Shown piece by piece: positions 11,522-23,379 of a stretch of DNA of 64,000 bases (its first letter is position 1; each line of letters opens with the position of its first letter). The notes beneath the pieces are model-generated. The model was not told the origin of the DNA. It saw only the letters and a list, made by a program, of their open reading frames with translations, and did not search any database. The stretch comes from Warburgia ugandensis (taxonomy: Eukaryota; Streptophyta; Magnoliopsida; Canellales; Canellaceae): positions 68,611,414 through 68,675,413 of the forward strand of contig CP141126.1 of assembly GCA_035236585.1 (NCBI GenBank), in the 5' to 3' direction. The position numbers were made by a program, and so were the translations under genes.

Positions 11522-12859
11522 AGTAGGAGTCTATCACTACTAGTTTTACAATGCATGCTATGTTTTAAACCATATGTTCTTTAAACCATGTGCATATTTG
11601 GCCACTCATGTTGAATATCGATATTAAAATCCATTGTCAAAATAGAATACTAACGACTTAAAGAATGGCATAATCCAAGTCAAAAGTAACATAGATATCA
11701 TAAACATATACTATGATATGCATAAGATGCTCAACTGAATCCAACTCATGGATCTATGGTCGACCATACTCATGTCATGCCATATGCATGCAAGTAAATC
11801 CTCAAAAACATAGGGCACACTATGCCCACGACGTCAGCGCCGTGTGGTCCCGGGTACATAGGGACTCTTAGTCATAGCCTCCACGGGGCATATGACACTT
11901 CGACGAGTGCCGTGACACCTCCAGTGGAAGTCCTCGTTTACCACAGCAATCGAAGTGAGGACAATCCTTTTTGGCATGGTACCCTTTCCACCTATAGTGG
12001 TAGAGGCTCGGAGGCCACCCTGAACCTCTCGGCATAGCGTCCACAAGCTTACTAGCCCAAAAACATACATAGTCCAAATCTCAAATCAACATAAATCATG
12101 CAATTTATGCAATCATTTTCAGTGTCCTCTTTGGGTCCCTCACACTGCCTGGCCCTCACAATTGCCTAACTAGTGTCTTTTGGGTACTCCAGTGTCTTTT
12201 GGAAACCCTCGAGGATATGCAGTTATCCAAATGATCCAATCTCAATCTTCGTAAATCAGGCAATTTATGCATTTGTTTTCAAAGCATTTTAGCAATGCAT
12301 TCATAAAATCATCTTGATGCAAATGATCGCATTCAAGACCATATATTATGAAAAAAACTCAATAATATAGGAGCAATAAATCAAAGCACTAGAAAAGCAA
12401 CCCTGATTCAAAAATGTATTCTCAAAGCATCATGGGTTCTTTTTAAAAGTCTAATAGCAATAGGACACATACCTGGTTTGATTGCACTAGTCCCCTTGTC
12501 CTTGTACGTTCTTGGACATGGTTTAGGGGAAAAAGGTTAGCTTGGCCTATTTCTATATAGTCTAGAATAGTTTACCTCACTACTTAGGCATTAAGGGTTC
12601 ATTCCCATGCCTAAGGGTCTCCTAAGGTTCCTAACTAGGCTTTGGTATAGTCAGGTTTGCAAAGGTTTAGTGGCCCTGCGCCACTATCATGGTTTAAGGA
12701 TCACACCAACCTTAGATAGGGGCTTGGTAAGGTATTTTATGGTTTGAGTGTGTCCGTGCCATCGATATGGATATAATGCCTCTTCCGTCGCCTCAATTGG
12801 AGTCCTAGAACTCAAGTTATGGGTATTTTAGTGTTAAGAATACATAGAAGGCCCAAAAC

Positions 12860-13260
12860 AGGCCTTGCGTCACAGCTCCCGGGACACACTTGCGTTCTGG
12901 TCGAGCGGCAACCGGCTCGCACGTGCGGTCACATGCTCCCAGGTGTCATCAGGCTGTGCATTCCGCTCACACAGAACGCGCGGCGTCACCATCGCAAGCC
13001 CACACGAGGCGGGTGCCTGGGATGCTAACGCGTCCCGCGTCAGCGACGCGCGCCCCAGAGGGCGCATCTGCCGACGCATCGGGCCTCCGCCCCCTTTTTT
13101 CGTTTATGGGCGCGTCCACGGACGGGCCTGTCGGTTTTCCTTTAATCCACTGGTGTGTTTTGGTTCTGTGGTAACCTGGGCGTCCTCGGGACACTTTGGT
13201 TCGACCCTGTCGAACCAGAATGCCCTAGGCACCTGCCCTGGGTCTGTTGTGGCTCCTTAG
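12860..13260. other. CpG-rich module in LTR A (3' copy)
   Basis: A sharply GC-rich segment inside an AT-rich LTR, dense in CG dinucleotides. Overlapping open frames on both strands here are by-products of the base composition. The equivalent in the other LTR is about 28020-28400. Confidence 0.7.
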
Positions 13261-13448
13261 AGCCCTGTTTTGCATGGTTTCTCATGCAAAAACTTAGGGA
13301 TATTCAACCTAAGACTGAAGGGGAGATGGGTTTGGAGTTGTTTAAGGCGTACCTGGTTCGTGGTTGGGTATTTTTCACGTTTTCTCCTCTTGCCACTCCA
13401 AGATTGGTTTTTCCCAGGGTTTTGGGCTGCCATTGGAGGCGCCTAAGA

Positions 13449-13466
13449 GCTCTATTTATAGAGCTT
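13449..13466 (-). promoter_or_regulatory. Palindromic TATA box of LTR A (3' copy)
   Basis: AGCTCTATTTATAGAGCT: 8-base perfect arms around the TATA core, about 430 bases from the LTR start on the minus strand. The same 18 bases occur in the other LTR at 28605-28622. Confidence 0.6.
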
Positions 13467-13892
13467 AAGGAGGGTTTTGGAGGGGGGTTTCCACTGCCAT
13501 GGAAGGGTAGTGGAGAAACCTCTAGAATGGCGGTGGTTTCCCCCCTGCACACCGATATTCTAGAATGTCGGTGATGCAGTACGTTTGGGAAGAAGGGGGT
13601 GCCCGTATCAAAACGGGTCTCTGTTTTCTCAGGCCAATTCGTTTTAAATTGAATTACAATTTTGCCCTTGAATTTCAAAGGGCCATAACTTGCTCATTTT
13701 AACTCCATTTTGGGTGATTCTAGTCTTGTTGGATTCCTTTTTCTGAGACGCACCTAAGGGTACTATTATAATGACCAAATTTTTGGGTCTAGTTAGGGTG
13801 AAAAGTGAAATTACCAAAATACCCTTATCTCAAAAAGTGAACTTTTCATTACCAACATGGGATTTCACGGTTACAAAAATGGAGCCATTACA

Positions 13893-14300
13893 TTCTTACC
13901 CATATTGTCTCTTTAAGTCTTGATACATCTTAGTTCCTCCCTAGTGTATAGTATACTTAGATTGATGAGCCTCTTTTAAGATTTCGTCTTAATTCTTCAT
14001 TAGTCGGTACCACTAATCTTCCTTGCATGTAAACGCTACCATCTTCCCCTTTAGTAAACCCTAGTTTTCCTATTAAAGCTTGTATGTTCAGATCCCCTTG
14101 CTGTGCTTGCTTAACCTTTTAATTAACAGCCGACTTTATCGTTAGACCTGCCATAATGATCTTGCGCTTACTTATGTTTGGTTTCCACATTATTACTTCT
14201 TGTAATAGCTTCCATCTCTTAGTAAATAAAATTGCACACATCCCTTGGGTTTTTCTACCTAATGCATCAGCTACCACATTAGCTTTTCTAGGGTGATAAT
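13893..14300 (-). pseudogene. Element A pol, part beyond the nested insertion
   Basis: Minus-strand frame at 14119-14316 with YHPRKANVVADALGRK, the end of the RNase H region of plant gypsy pol. A segment resembling the integrase N-terminal region follows up to the LTR. It belongs with 23380-25215 on the far side of element B. Broken fossil. Confidence 0.75.
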
Positions 14301-14694
14301 TGTAATGCCCGAGCAATTTACACTATTTTTAACAAAAATTGAGTGTTCTATAGGAAATAAACTGTGTTGAATGTTTGATTTTATTTAAAATAGTAAATGA
14401 AGAAATTTGTAAGGAAACTTAGTACCATTAGATTCTACTCGAAAAATGGAATCCAACACCTCAAAAATCACCCAAAATGGAGTTCGTATGAAGAAGTTAC
14501 AGCCATTTAAAGATAGGGGTATTTTTGGAAAATAAATAGAAAAACGAAAAAACGAAAAAGGACAAAAAACGCAGGGGCCGTTTTGATAACGACACCCCTG
14601 TTGTCTTCAACCTCTAGACCCTCCCAGAAACCCTCGATCCTGATTTTTCTAGAGGGATTTGCCACTGCCATTGAAGGGCACTGCCATAGCCAGT

Positions 14695-14704
14695 CTATAA
14701 AAAA
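14695..14704 (+). promoter_or_regulatory. TATA box of LTR B (5' copy)
   Basis: CTATAAAAAA, about 395 bases into the LTR; the same in the 3' LTR at 20997-21006. Likely drives the element's transcript. A donor-like CAAGGTAAGC follows about 270 bases later. Confidence 0.55.
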
Positions 14705-15172
14705 CCCATCTCGCCTCTCCAAAAAACCACATTTTCTGGTGATTTTCTAGTCATTTGAGACTGGGGTTTCTGGAAAAAACTGGAAACCCGTTCCTCTGCG
14801 TTTCCGGCAATGGCCAGGCCAAGACTGGCCGGCCATTCTCGTCTCTCCATTCCCCTCTCTTCTCTTGTTCTGGCCTTGCACGACATGGGAGTTTCCACCT
14901 TCATCGAGTTTTTCTGGCAACAAGGGTTTGGACAGGCGGGAAGAGCACCATCTCTGGCTGCAAGGTAAGCCTTCCCTCCTTCTTTTCCTTTCCGTTTGCT
15001 TCCCCCAAGCCAAATCCATGCTGGATCTGGTCCTTTCCGGTCATTTCCAGTCTGGTTCTTGGCCGGAAAAACACCCCACGATGGCTTGGGCTGGACCTGC
15101 ACTAGCCAGGTGTCCGAAGGAGGCCAAGCACCACATGCACCTGGGATTGGGTCCCTGGGACAGGTTCCATGT

Positions 15173-15560
15173 GTACGACAGTGCGTACACTACCCCAGGT
15201 ACGGCCTTTAAGTGCGCGCGCGACATGGGGCACGGGTCCTGGCTCGACCAGGGTGCACGGGGTGCCTTGGGAGTTGAGACGCGCCATGCTAGAAGGTGCG
15301 TCCGTGCGATGATGCGCGTCATAGTGCATCGCTTAGGCATGCTTGTGCACGTACGACCACTGTCCCAGGTGCAACCTTCGGGTACGTGCGCGACATGGGG
15401 CACTGGTCCTAGCTTGACCAGGATGCACGGGGTGCCCTGGGAGCTGAGACGCGCCATGCTACAAGGTGAGTCCGTGTGATGATGCATGTCATAGCGCGTC
15501 ACTTGAGCATGCATGTGCGTGTGCAAAACGCGGTCTCTGGCACGGCCTTTAGGCGCACAC
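15173..15560 (+). repeat. 170-base tandem repeat in LTR B (5' copy)
   Basis: The word CGACATGGGGCAC recurs at 15221 and 15391, and GAGACGCGCCATGCT at about 15276 and 15446, giving a 170-base period. A third, weaker partial unit follows. It is GC-rich with many CG pairs. Confidence 0.75.
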
Positions 15561-16780
15561 GCACGTGAGGTGGTCACGGTTCAACCAGGATGCATGGGTG
15601 TCCTGGGAACCGGGACACGCGGACCTAATGAGACTTTAAAATTAGGATCATAGGACCATTCATAGAATTTAACTATTGAATAAGTAGGTCCATATTATAG
15701 GAGCTAGCCTGGCAGTGAATTAGGCAAGGACCTTGGACCCAATAGGTAGAGCTAGTTATCTAATGATTAAATGGATTGAAATTAATAAGGACTCCTTGTA
15801 TCCATTCATACCCAGGAGTTTATAAATGAGACCCAGGGATGGGTTGAGTGCTAAAGGACGCGACTCCAGGAGATTTTGAGTTAGGTGCTCTGTCGCTACT
15901 AGACTTTTTAAAGAGCCATGATTGTTTTATGCATTTTTAAGTACAAATTATATAACTTGTTTAGCATGACTTAATTTAGCATACATATGATAAATGCTTT
16001 ATGCATAGATATGTTTTGCAAATAATTGCATATACATTATGCATAGATATGTTTTGCAAACAAATGCATATATTGCATAATTTGTGAGCATTGAGTTTTT
16101 AAAAGATTGCATGTCCTTGAGGGTTACCAAAAGACGCTGGAGTGCCCAAAAGACACTGGGGTAGGCAGTTGTGAGGGACCCAAAGAGGACGGGTTTTGAA
16201 AAAGAGGTTTTCGCTGGTTTGATTTGATATGATTTGGGCTGATGAGCTTGTGGGCGCTATGCCGAGAGGTTTGGGTTGGCCTCCAGCCTCTACCACTATT
16301 AGGTGGATGGGTACCACGCCCAAAAAGGGCAATGTCCCTACGTCGACTGCATGTGGTACAGGGGGCTTCCACTGGTGTCACGGCACTGGGTCGACATGTC
16401 ATAGGCCCCGTTGAGGCTATGACCGAGTGTCCTTAGGTACCCGGGGACCACACGGCGGCGAGGTCGTGGGCATAGTTGGACCCTATGGTTTCATGGACTT
16501 ATGTGCATTGCATATGGCATGATATGAGGTTGGTTGACCATACCATACCAGATATCCATGAGTTGGATTCAGTTGAGCATCTGATGCATATCATTATGTT
16601 TATGATATATGATACTTTCGACTTGGATTATGATATTTCTTTAAGTCGTCAGTATTCCGGTTTGGCAGTGGTTTTTAATATCGATATTGAACATGATTGT
16701 TCGAACATATGCATGTTTTTAAGAGCACATGATTCTAAAAATAGCATGCATTGCAAAACTAGTAGTGATAGACTCCTACT

Positions 16781-16797
16781 GAGTATAGTATATACTC
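16781..16797 (+). other. LTR B hairpin (5' copy)
   Basis: GAGTATAGTATATACTC: perfect 7-base arms with a 3-base loop, about 375 bases from the LTR end. The 3' LTR keeps most of it near 23056-23070. Confidence 0.55.
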
Positions 16798-17173
16798 ATG
16801 CTATGCTTAACATTTTTCAGGATAATTCCATCCACGAGTAGAGGACATCTATGTTAGTGCTACGAGAAAGTGAATCAAAAAGGAAACAATTATACATGTA
16901 AGTAAATTCTCAACCCTTTGGACATGTATTTGTATTTATTTACAGTTGGGCTGTGTGCTGTGACTGGATAGATCTGGGGAAAAACACTTATGATTTCTAA
17001 TTCTTTTCAAAAACTACCTTGGTTGTTGTGAAAGCAAATGACACTCGGGGTTTTCAAAATGAGTTTAAAACAAAAGATTTTTCCGCTACATTGCACTGTT
17101 TTTCAAATAGGGATCCCACTTAGGAATTTAGATTTTTCATTTAAAAATGCATGTGGAAACCTGGGTCGTCACA

Positions 17174-17188
17174 GTTGGTATCAGAGCC
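17174..17188 (+). other. Primer binding site of element B
   Basis: GTTGGTATCAGAGCCC-like sequence directly after the LTR, complementary to the 3' end of plant initiator tRNA-Met. Confidence 0.8.
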
Positions 17189-20100
17189 CAAGTTTTGTCC
17201 TTTCACAGCCAGTCCAGCATGTCCAAGGGTTATGGACAATAGAGAAAATCAAGAAGAAGTAGGATAAATAGGAGTAGTAGAGATGACTACTTCTATTTGA
17301 GGATTACAATATTAATGCTCAAGGCATTTCACCATAAACAAATAGGTGAAAAAGAAGATGGGTCTAGTAAATAGTTAGACTTTGGATGGCTTAAATCTTA
17401 TCAATAAGGATTGTTGGGCAGTGGTGCAAATATGAAAAAACTCATATATGGATCATATTATGATGAGAATAATGAAGAAAGATGTTGGTGAACGTGTTAG
17501 TAGGTAATTCTAACCTGTAATAGATCAATCTCACTAAAGATAAGAACATCGAAGAACCTAGATGGCTATCTTACCATCATAAAGAATAGTAGAATATGAG
17601 TACACTATCACAAGGATATGATATGAGTATGATAGGGGATGTAAAAGACAGACTTTGAGAAAATTTTGATGAAAATCTAAGAGGGATGAGAATGCAAGAT
17701 GATATTAGTAGATGACTGTGACTCGAACTAGGTCACAAAGGTATGGATCTTGAAGGACTTAGCTCAATTTTGGATACTATTTAGGAGAGTAAAATGCTAT
17801 TGAATAATAATTGCCTAAGTATTATGGAGCAAATCAGAAGATGTATACAAGTAACAGATTATGTGAATAAGAGAAATATAACACGAATATGATAAGGAAA
17901 TGAATTCGACCAAGTTATCAAAAGATTTTGATGATAATAGTAAGGATGATAATAGATTGATCCTAACATGAACTTGTAAGAGAAGTGTAGCATGACCAAA
18001 ATGTCAATGCCATTATTAAGACATTGTATGAATTTTATTGAGGCTATAGGCAACTGAGGATTTCAATAATCTTAAGACAGTTTAGAATTTCTGAGAAGCA
18101 TTTAGTTTATCATATCTGTTAAGTAAAGGAGTAGATACAGTATCTATTATATGCAACAAAGCACATGAAGACATTGATCCAGGTAGACCAAATGAGGATT
18201 TTGAAGAAAAGAGAGAAAGAGATAGAGATCTAACTATAAGTATTCGATGAATATTGAATAATCAAAAGAAGAAGATCATGACTCTATGAAGATACATACA
18301 ATTCTATCATCTTGAATCCTATAGGAAGGAAGATCAAACAAATGCAAAGGAATAATACTAGGTGAGTTGATGATCTTATTGTAAAAGAGTATAAGAGAGA
18401 GGAAGCATATGGGGTTTAAGACTTTGAGTAAAGTATTGAATTTCAGAAGATCATGTGACAAGAAATTTTCAAAGAAGAATGGCGACCAACTAGAATTTAA
18501 ACTTCTACAAATAGTTTGATATAAATTAGATTCTTATCAGATCCATTAACTTATGAGGAACACCAATGGATATAGTCCATAAAAAGAAAAATTTGGTGAC
18601 ATCCTACCTTGCCACTACATGAGTGAATAAAGGAATTAAGTCGGGACAGTAACTTGTCCATTTAGCAACAGGGTACCATCAAGGATCAAATTGATATCTT
18701 GCTATCATAAATTTGGAAGACCAAAAATCTTAAGACCATTATTTAGTCATTACCTTTAGAGTACTGTTGACTAAATAAAGGTATCCCACCCTAATTAATC
18801 AAGTATGCTAGTATTTATGAGTTAGTAGTCGAAGTTATATACTCAGAAGGATGATATAAGTCTTTAGACTTGAGTTTTCCTGGAAAGAAGTACTTGTTAA
18901 AATAGGTCAATTGAGGGTGTGAGGTCAGTTGATGAGAACAGTTGCAACTGAGATAAGGGCAAAAATAAGGAGCAATCTCCACCAATGAGACAGACTTTTC
19001 CAAACCCGAATAGATACCATGACAAACCATAGAAATTACTTTGGGTCTGAAAGATGCTGATGACTTGGATTGAAAAGAAAGGTAGATAAGTATCGATCAC
19101 CTTAGAGACCCTTGAGCTTATGACAAGGATATATCTGGAAAGAGATCAACAGGTAATCAAATAAAGTCTTCCTATGTCTAAGAGAATGTTCCATGCTTAC
19201 CTAAGTGTTTTTCAAATTTTGATGATTTAACAGCTTCAGCATAACTTGATGTAGTAGTTATGGAACGAGAACTGCTATTATAAGCTTAGTATGAGGAGGC
19301 ACTTGAAGGATAAAATTTGAGGAATTGAGAAAATCACTACTTATACCTCCTGACAATACAAACTGCATGGTTGATGATAAAGCCTTGATACAAGATTGAA
19401 CAACATATTGATATAGGGAATGGAAGGAGAAAGTTAAGGTGGTCAGCACATTATAAGGTAAGATTCGATGTTACGTGGCCTTTAGACAAATAGTTAGTTG
19501 TTATGAGCATATACCAAGTACGAAAAGTCAATTTAAGGAATTTCCTAAGGACTAACCCTACTGGATTGAGTATAGAACTTTTGGACTGAAAGGTTACGAA
19601 GAAAACCATCAAACAAAGAAAGGACAAAGAGGATGATGACAAAGGATTCAACTATGACCTAGTAAGGGTACTTGGTTATGAATAAGAGACTTTTTGTTTT
19701 ACATAAATAGGAACATTATTGAAAATCCTAATGACAAATTGATGCGAATAGTGAGACAGGCTTCTGGACGAGAACATGTGACCCATGATAATGAATCGAC
19801 CATTAACATTTGACATGAGAAAAGCATTTAATGAATTCGATTGGATATAGAGTTAGGACATTTTACTTTTAGTATATGATAAGGTCCTCCATGGAAGATG
19901 CTACTAATTGGCTTTCATGATTTTATTTTGAATGTAACTTTGGTTGAGGAATCAAGTCACATATGAAAAAACAACAGACAGTTGAAATTCGAATTTAATC
20001 AAGGGTTTAGTTGTAGAGCACAAGAAACCATGTCAGTTATTGAAGTATCTTGGGGACAAATATAAAAGATAAGAAGCAAAGTTAGACACAATAGAAAGAA

Positions 20101-20590
20101 GGTAATTTTTTGACTCTTGCTTATGACATATAACCAACCATTAGAAGGAGATATGGATAATGTAGAGATCACTAGATGAAAGACAAGAAGCAAAAGGGAT
20201 CATCCTATGATATTCATAAAGGACTATGAGAAATAAGCTAATATGATCTTGAAAGAAGTATGGAGTAATTTATACATAAATAAAGAAGCATGATCCTACG
20301 AGGAGACTATCCTATTCATGATGAGAAAGGTATAGGCATCTAAGGATTTCATGAAAGATGAGTTACAACTAGAAATCAGTGTTGTTAAATTGGAACATAT
20401 AAGAGTATGCATCAGAGTACGCAGCGAAAGCGACCCTTATAGGTAAGGCCTTGTAGGAGGAACAATAGAAATGATAAATTGAGGATGAGCCTAGATTTGA
20501 TTCCTAAGGGGGAGAATGCATTCACCAAGAAGTTATCTAAGAGACAAATACCTGGAAGATGATAATTTATGGAATTTCGAGGACGAAATT
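17189..20590 (+). other. Interior of element B, no intact coding
   Basis: About 3.4 kb, purine-rich on the plus strand, with only short frames. Faint traces of gypsy pol may be present; the clearest is the tail GAATTTCGAGGACGAAATTC (20573-20592), which is common just before the purine tract in plant gypsy elements. The element is best described as non-autonomous or heavily decayed. Confidence 0.6.
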
Positions 20591-20593
20591 CTT

Positions 20594-20608
20594 TTAAGGG
20601 GGTAATAA
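20594..20608 (+). other. Polypurine tract of element B
   Basis: TTAAGGGGGTAATAA-like purine tract immediately before the 3' LTR. Confidence 0.65.
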
Positions 20609-23374
20609 TGTAATGCCCGAGCAATTTACACTATTTTTAACGAAAATTGAACGTTCTATAGGAAATAAACTATGTTGAATGTTTGATTTTATTTAAAATA
20701 GTAAATGAAGGAATTTGTGAGGAAACTTAGTACCATTAGATTCTACTCGAAAAATGGAATCCAACACCTCAAAAATCACCCAAAACGGAGTTCGTATGAA
20801 GAAGTTACAACCATTTAAAGATAGGGGTATTTCTGGAAAATAAACAGAAAAACGAAAAAGGATGAAAAACGCAGGGGGCCATTTTGATAACGGCACCCCC
20901 TGTCGTCTTCAACCTCTAGACCCTCCCAGAAACCCTCAATCCCAATTTTTCTAGAGGGATCTTCCACCGCCATTGAGGGGCACCGCCATAGTCGGTCTAT
21001 AAAAAACCCATCTCCCCTCTCCAAAAAAACCACGTTTTCCGACGATTTTCCAGTCATTTGAGACTGGGGTTTCCAGCAAAAACCGAAAACCCGTTCCTCT
21101 ATGTTTCCGGCAATGCCCAGGCCAAGACTGGCTGGCCATTCTCGTCTCCCCATTCCCCTCTCTTCTCTTGTTCTGGCTTGCACGACATGGGAGTTTCCAC
21201 CTTCATCGAGTTTTTCCAGCAACAAGGGTTTGGACAGGCGGGAAGAGCACCATCTCCGGTTGCAAGGTAAGCCAACCCTCTTTCTTTTCCTTTCCGTTTG
21301 CTTCCCCCAGGCCAGATCCATGCCGGATCTGGTCCTTTCCAGTCATTTTCAGCCGGGTTCTTGGCCGGAAAAACACCCCACGACGGCTTAGGCCGGACCA
21401 CCACGTGCACTTGGGATTGGGTCCTTGGGACGGGTTCCAGGTGTACGATAGTGCATACACTGCCCCAGGTACGGCCTTCAGGTGTGCGCGCGACATGGGG
21501 CACGGGTCCTGGCTCGACTAGGGTGCACGGGGTGCCCTGGGAGCTGAGACGCGCCATGCTACAAGGTGCGTCCGTGCGATGATGCGGGTCATAGTGCATC
21601 GCTTAGGCATGCTTGTGCACATACGAACACTGTCCTAGGTGCAGCCTTCGGGTACGTGCGCGACATGGGGCACTGGTCTTAGCTCGACCAGGATGCACAG
21701 GGTTCCCTGAGAGCTGAGACGCGCCATGCTACATGGTGCGTCCGTGTGATGATGCACGTCATAGCGCATCACTTGAGCATGCATGTGCGTGTGCAAAATG
21801 CGGTCTCTGGTACGGCCTTTAGGCACACACGCACGTGAGGCGGTCGCGGTTCAACCCGGATGCACGGGTGTCCTGGGAACCGGGACACGCGGACCTAATG
21901 AGACTTTAAAATTAGGAGCATAGGACCATTCATAGAATTTAACTATTGAATAAGTAGGTCCATATTATAGGAGCTAGCCTGGCAGTGAATTAGGCAAGGA
22001 CCTTGGACCCAATAGGTAGAGCTAGTGATCTAATGATTAAATGGATTGAAATTAATAAGGACTCCTTGTATCCATTCATACCCAGGAGTTTATAAATGAG
22101 ACCCAGGGACGGGTTGAGTGCTAAAGGACGCGACTCCAGGAGATTTTGAGGTAGGTGCTCTATTGCTACTAGACTTTTTAAAGAGCCATGATTGTTTTAT
22201 GCATGTTTTAAGTACAAATTATATAACTTGTTTAGCATGACTTAATTCAGCATACATATGATAAATGCTTTATGCATAGATATGTTTTGCAAATAATTGC
22301 ATATACATTATGCATAGATATGTTTTGCAAACAAATGCATATATTGCATAATTTGTGAGCATTGAGTTTTTAAAAGATTGCATGTTCTTGAGGGTTACCA
22401 AAAGACGCTGGAGTGCCCAAAAGACGCTAGGTAGGCAGTTGTGAGGGCGAGGCAGTTGTGAGGGACCCAAAGAGGACGGGTTTTGAAAAAGAGGTTTTCG
22501 CTGGTTTGATTTGATATGATTTGGGCTAATGAGCTTGTGGGCACTATGCCGAGAGGTTTGGGTTGGCCTCTAGCCTCTACCACTATTAGGTGGATGGGTA
22601 CCACGCCCAAAAAGGGCAACGTCCCTACGTCGACTGCATGTGGTACAGGGGGCTACCACTGGTGTCACGGCACTGGGTCGACGTGTCATAGGCCCCATTG
22701 AGGCTACGACCGAGTGTCCTTAGGTACCCGAGGACACTATGGTGAGGTCGTGGGCATAGTTAGACCCTATGGTTTCGTGGACTTATGTGCATTACATATG
22801 GCATGATATGAGGTTGGTTGACCATACCATACCAGATATGCATGAGTTGGATTCTGTTGAGCATCTGATGCATATCATTATGTTTATGATATATGATACT
22901 TTCGACTTGGATTATGATATTTCTTTAAGTCGTCAATATTCTGGTTTGGCAGTGGTTTTTAATATCGATATTGAACATGATTGTTCGAACATACACATGT
23001 TTTTAAGAGCACATGATTTTAAACATAGCATGCATTGCAAAACTAGCAGTGATAGGTATAGTATATACTCACCCTATCCTTAACATTTTTCAGGATAATT
23101 CCATCCATGAGTAGAGGACATCTATGTTAGTGCTACGAGCAAGTGAATCAAAAAGAAAACAATTATACATGTAAGTAAATTCTCAACCCTTTGGACATGT
23201 ATTTGTATTTATTTACAGTTGGGCTGTGTGCTGTGACTAGATAGATCTGGGGAAAAACACTTGGTTGTTGTGAAAGATTTTTTTGCTGCATTGCACTATT
23301 TTTCAAATTGGGATCCCACCTTAGGAATTTAGATTTTTCATTTAAAAATGCATGTGGAAACCCGTGTCGTCACA
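20609..23374 (+). repeat. 3' LTR of element B (2766 bp)
   Basis: Aligns with 14301-17173 and has the same internal features: TATA (20997-21006), donor-like CAAGGTAA (21263-21270), 170-base tandem repeat (CGACATGGGG at 21491 and 21661), conserved block (about 22540-22760). Confidence 0.95.
21436..21860 (+). repeat. 170-base tandem repeat in LTR B (3' copy)
   Basis: Same repeat as in the 5' LTR with the same 170-base spacing, so the duplication is older than the insertion of B. Confidence 0.75.
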
Positions 23375-23379
23375 ATAAT

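Larger units (their letters stand above)
11156..13892 (-). repeat. LTR of element A, 3' copy (2737 bp)
   Basis: It aligns end to end with 26345-29048. On the minus strand, in order: start TGTAATGGCTCC, TATA box inside a palindrome (13449-13466), donor-like CAGGTACG (about 13350-13356), a CpG-rich module (about 12860-13260), the conserved G-rich block (about 11820-12060), the GAGTATA hairpin (11505-11521), and end GGGTCATCACA. Confidence 0.95.
14301..17173 (+). repeat. 5' LTR of element B (2873 bp)
   Basis: In order: TGTAATGCCCGAG start, TATA box CTATAAAAAA (14695-14704), donor-like CAAGGTAAGC (14961-14970), GC-rich part with a 170-base tandem repeat (about 15173-15560), conserved block GCTATGCCGAGAGGTT (about 16256-16271), GAGTATA hairpin (16781-16797), end GGGTCGTCACA. 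Confidence 0.95.
14301..23374 (+). mobile_element. LTR element B, gypsy-type and without intact coding, nested in A
   Basis: LTRs at 14301-17173 and 20609-23374, each TGTAATGCCCGAG ... GTCACA, flanked by ATAAT at 14296-14300 and 23375-23379. A good primer site and a purine tract are present. The interior (17174-20608) has no intact coding frame. The LTR ends and inner blocks show that it is kin to element A. Sampled LTR divergence is about 2% (6 differences in about 280 bases), roughly 0.8 million years at 1.3e-8, so it is younger than A, as the nesting requires. Confidence 0.92.

Noticed and set aside
12819-13678. Several 70-139 residue frames
   Set aside because: GC-rich module of LTR A; many overlapping frames and no protein features. 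Same explanation at 28.2-28.9 kb.
14865-15577. Overlapping open frames up to 204 residues on both strands
   Set aside because: They lie in the GC-rich tandem part of LTR B, recur in the other LTR (21.1-21.6 kb), occupy several frames at once and match no family. By-product of base composition.
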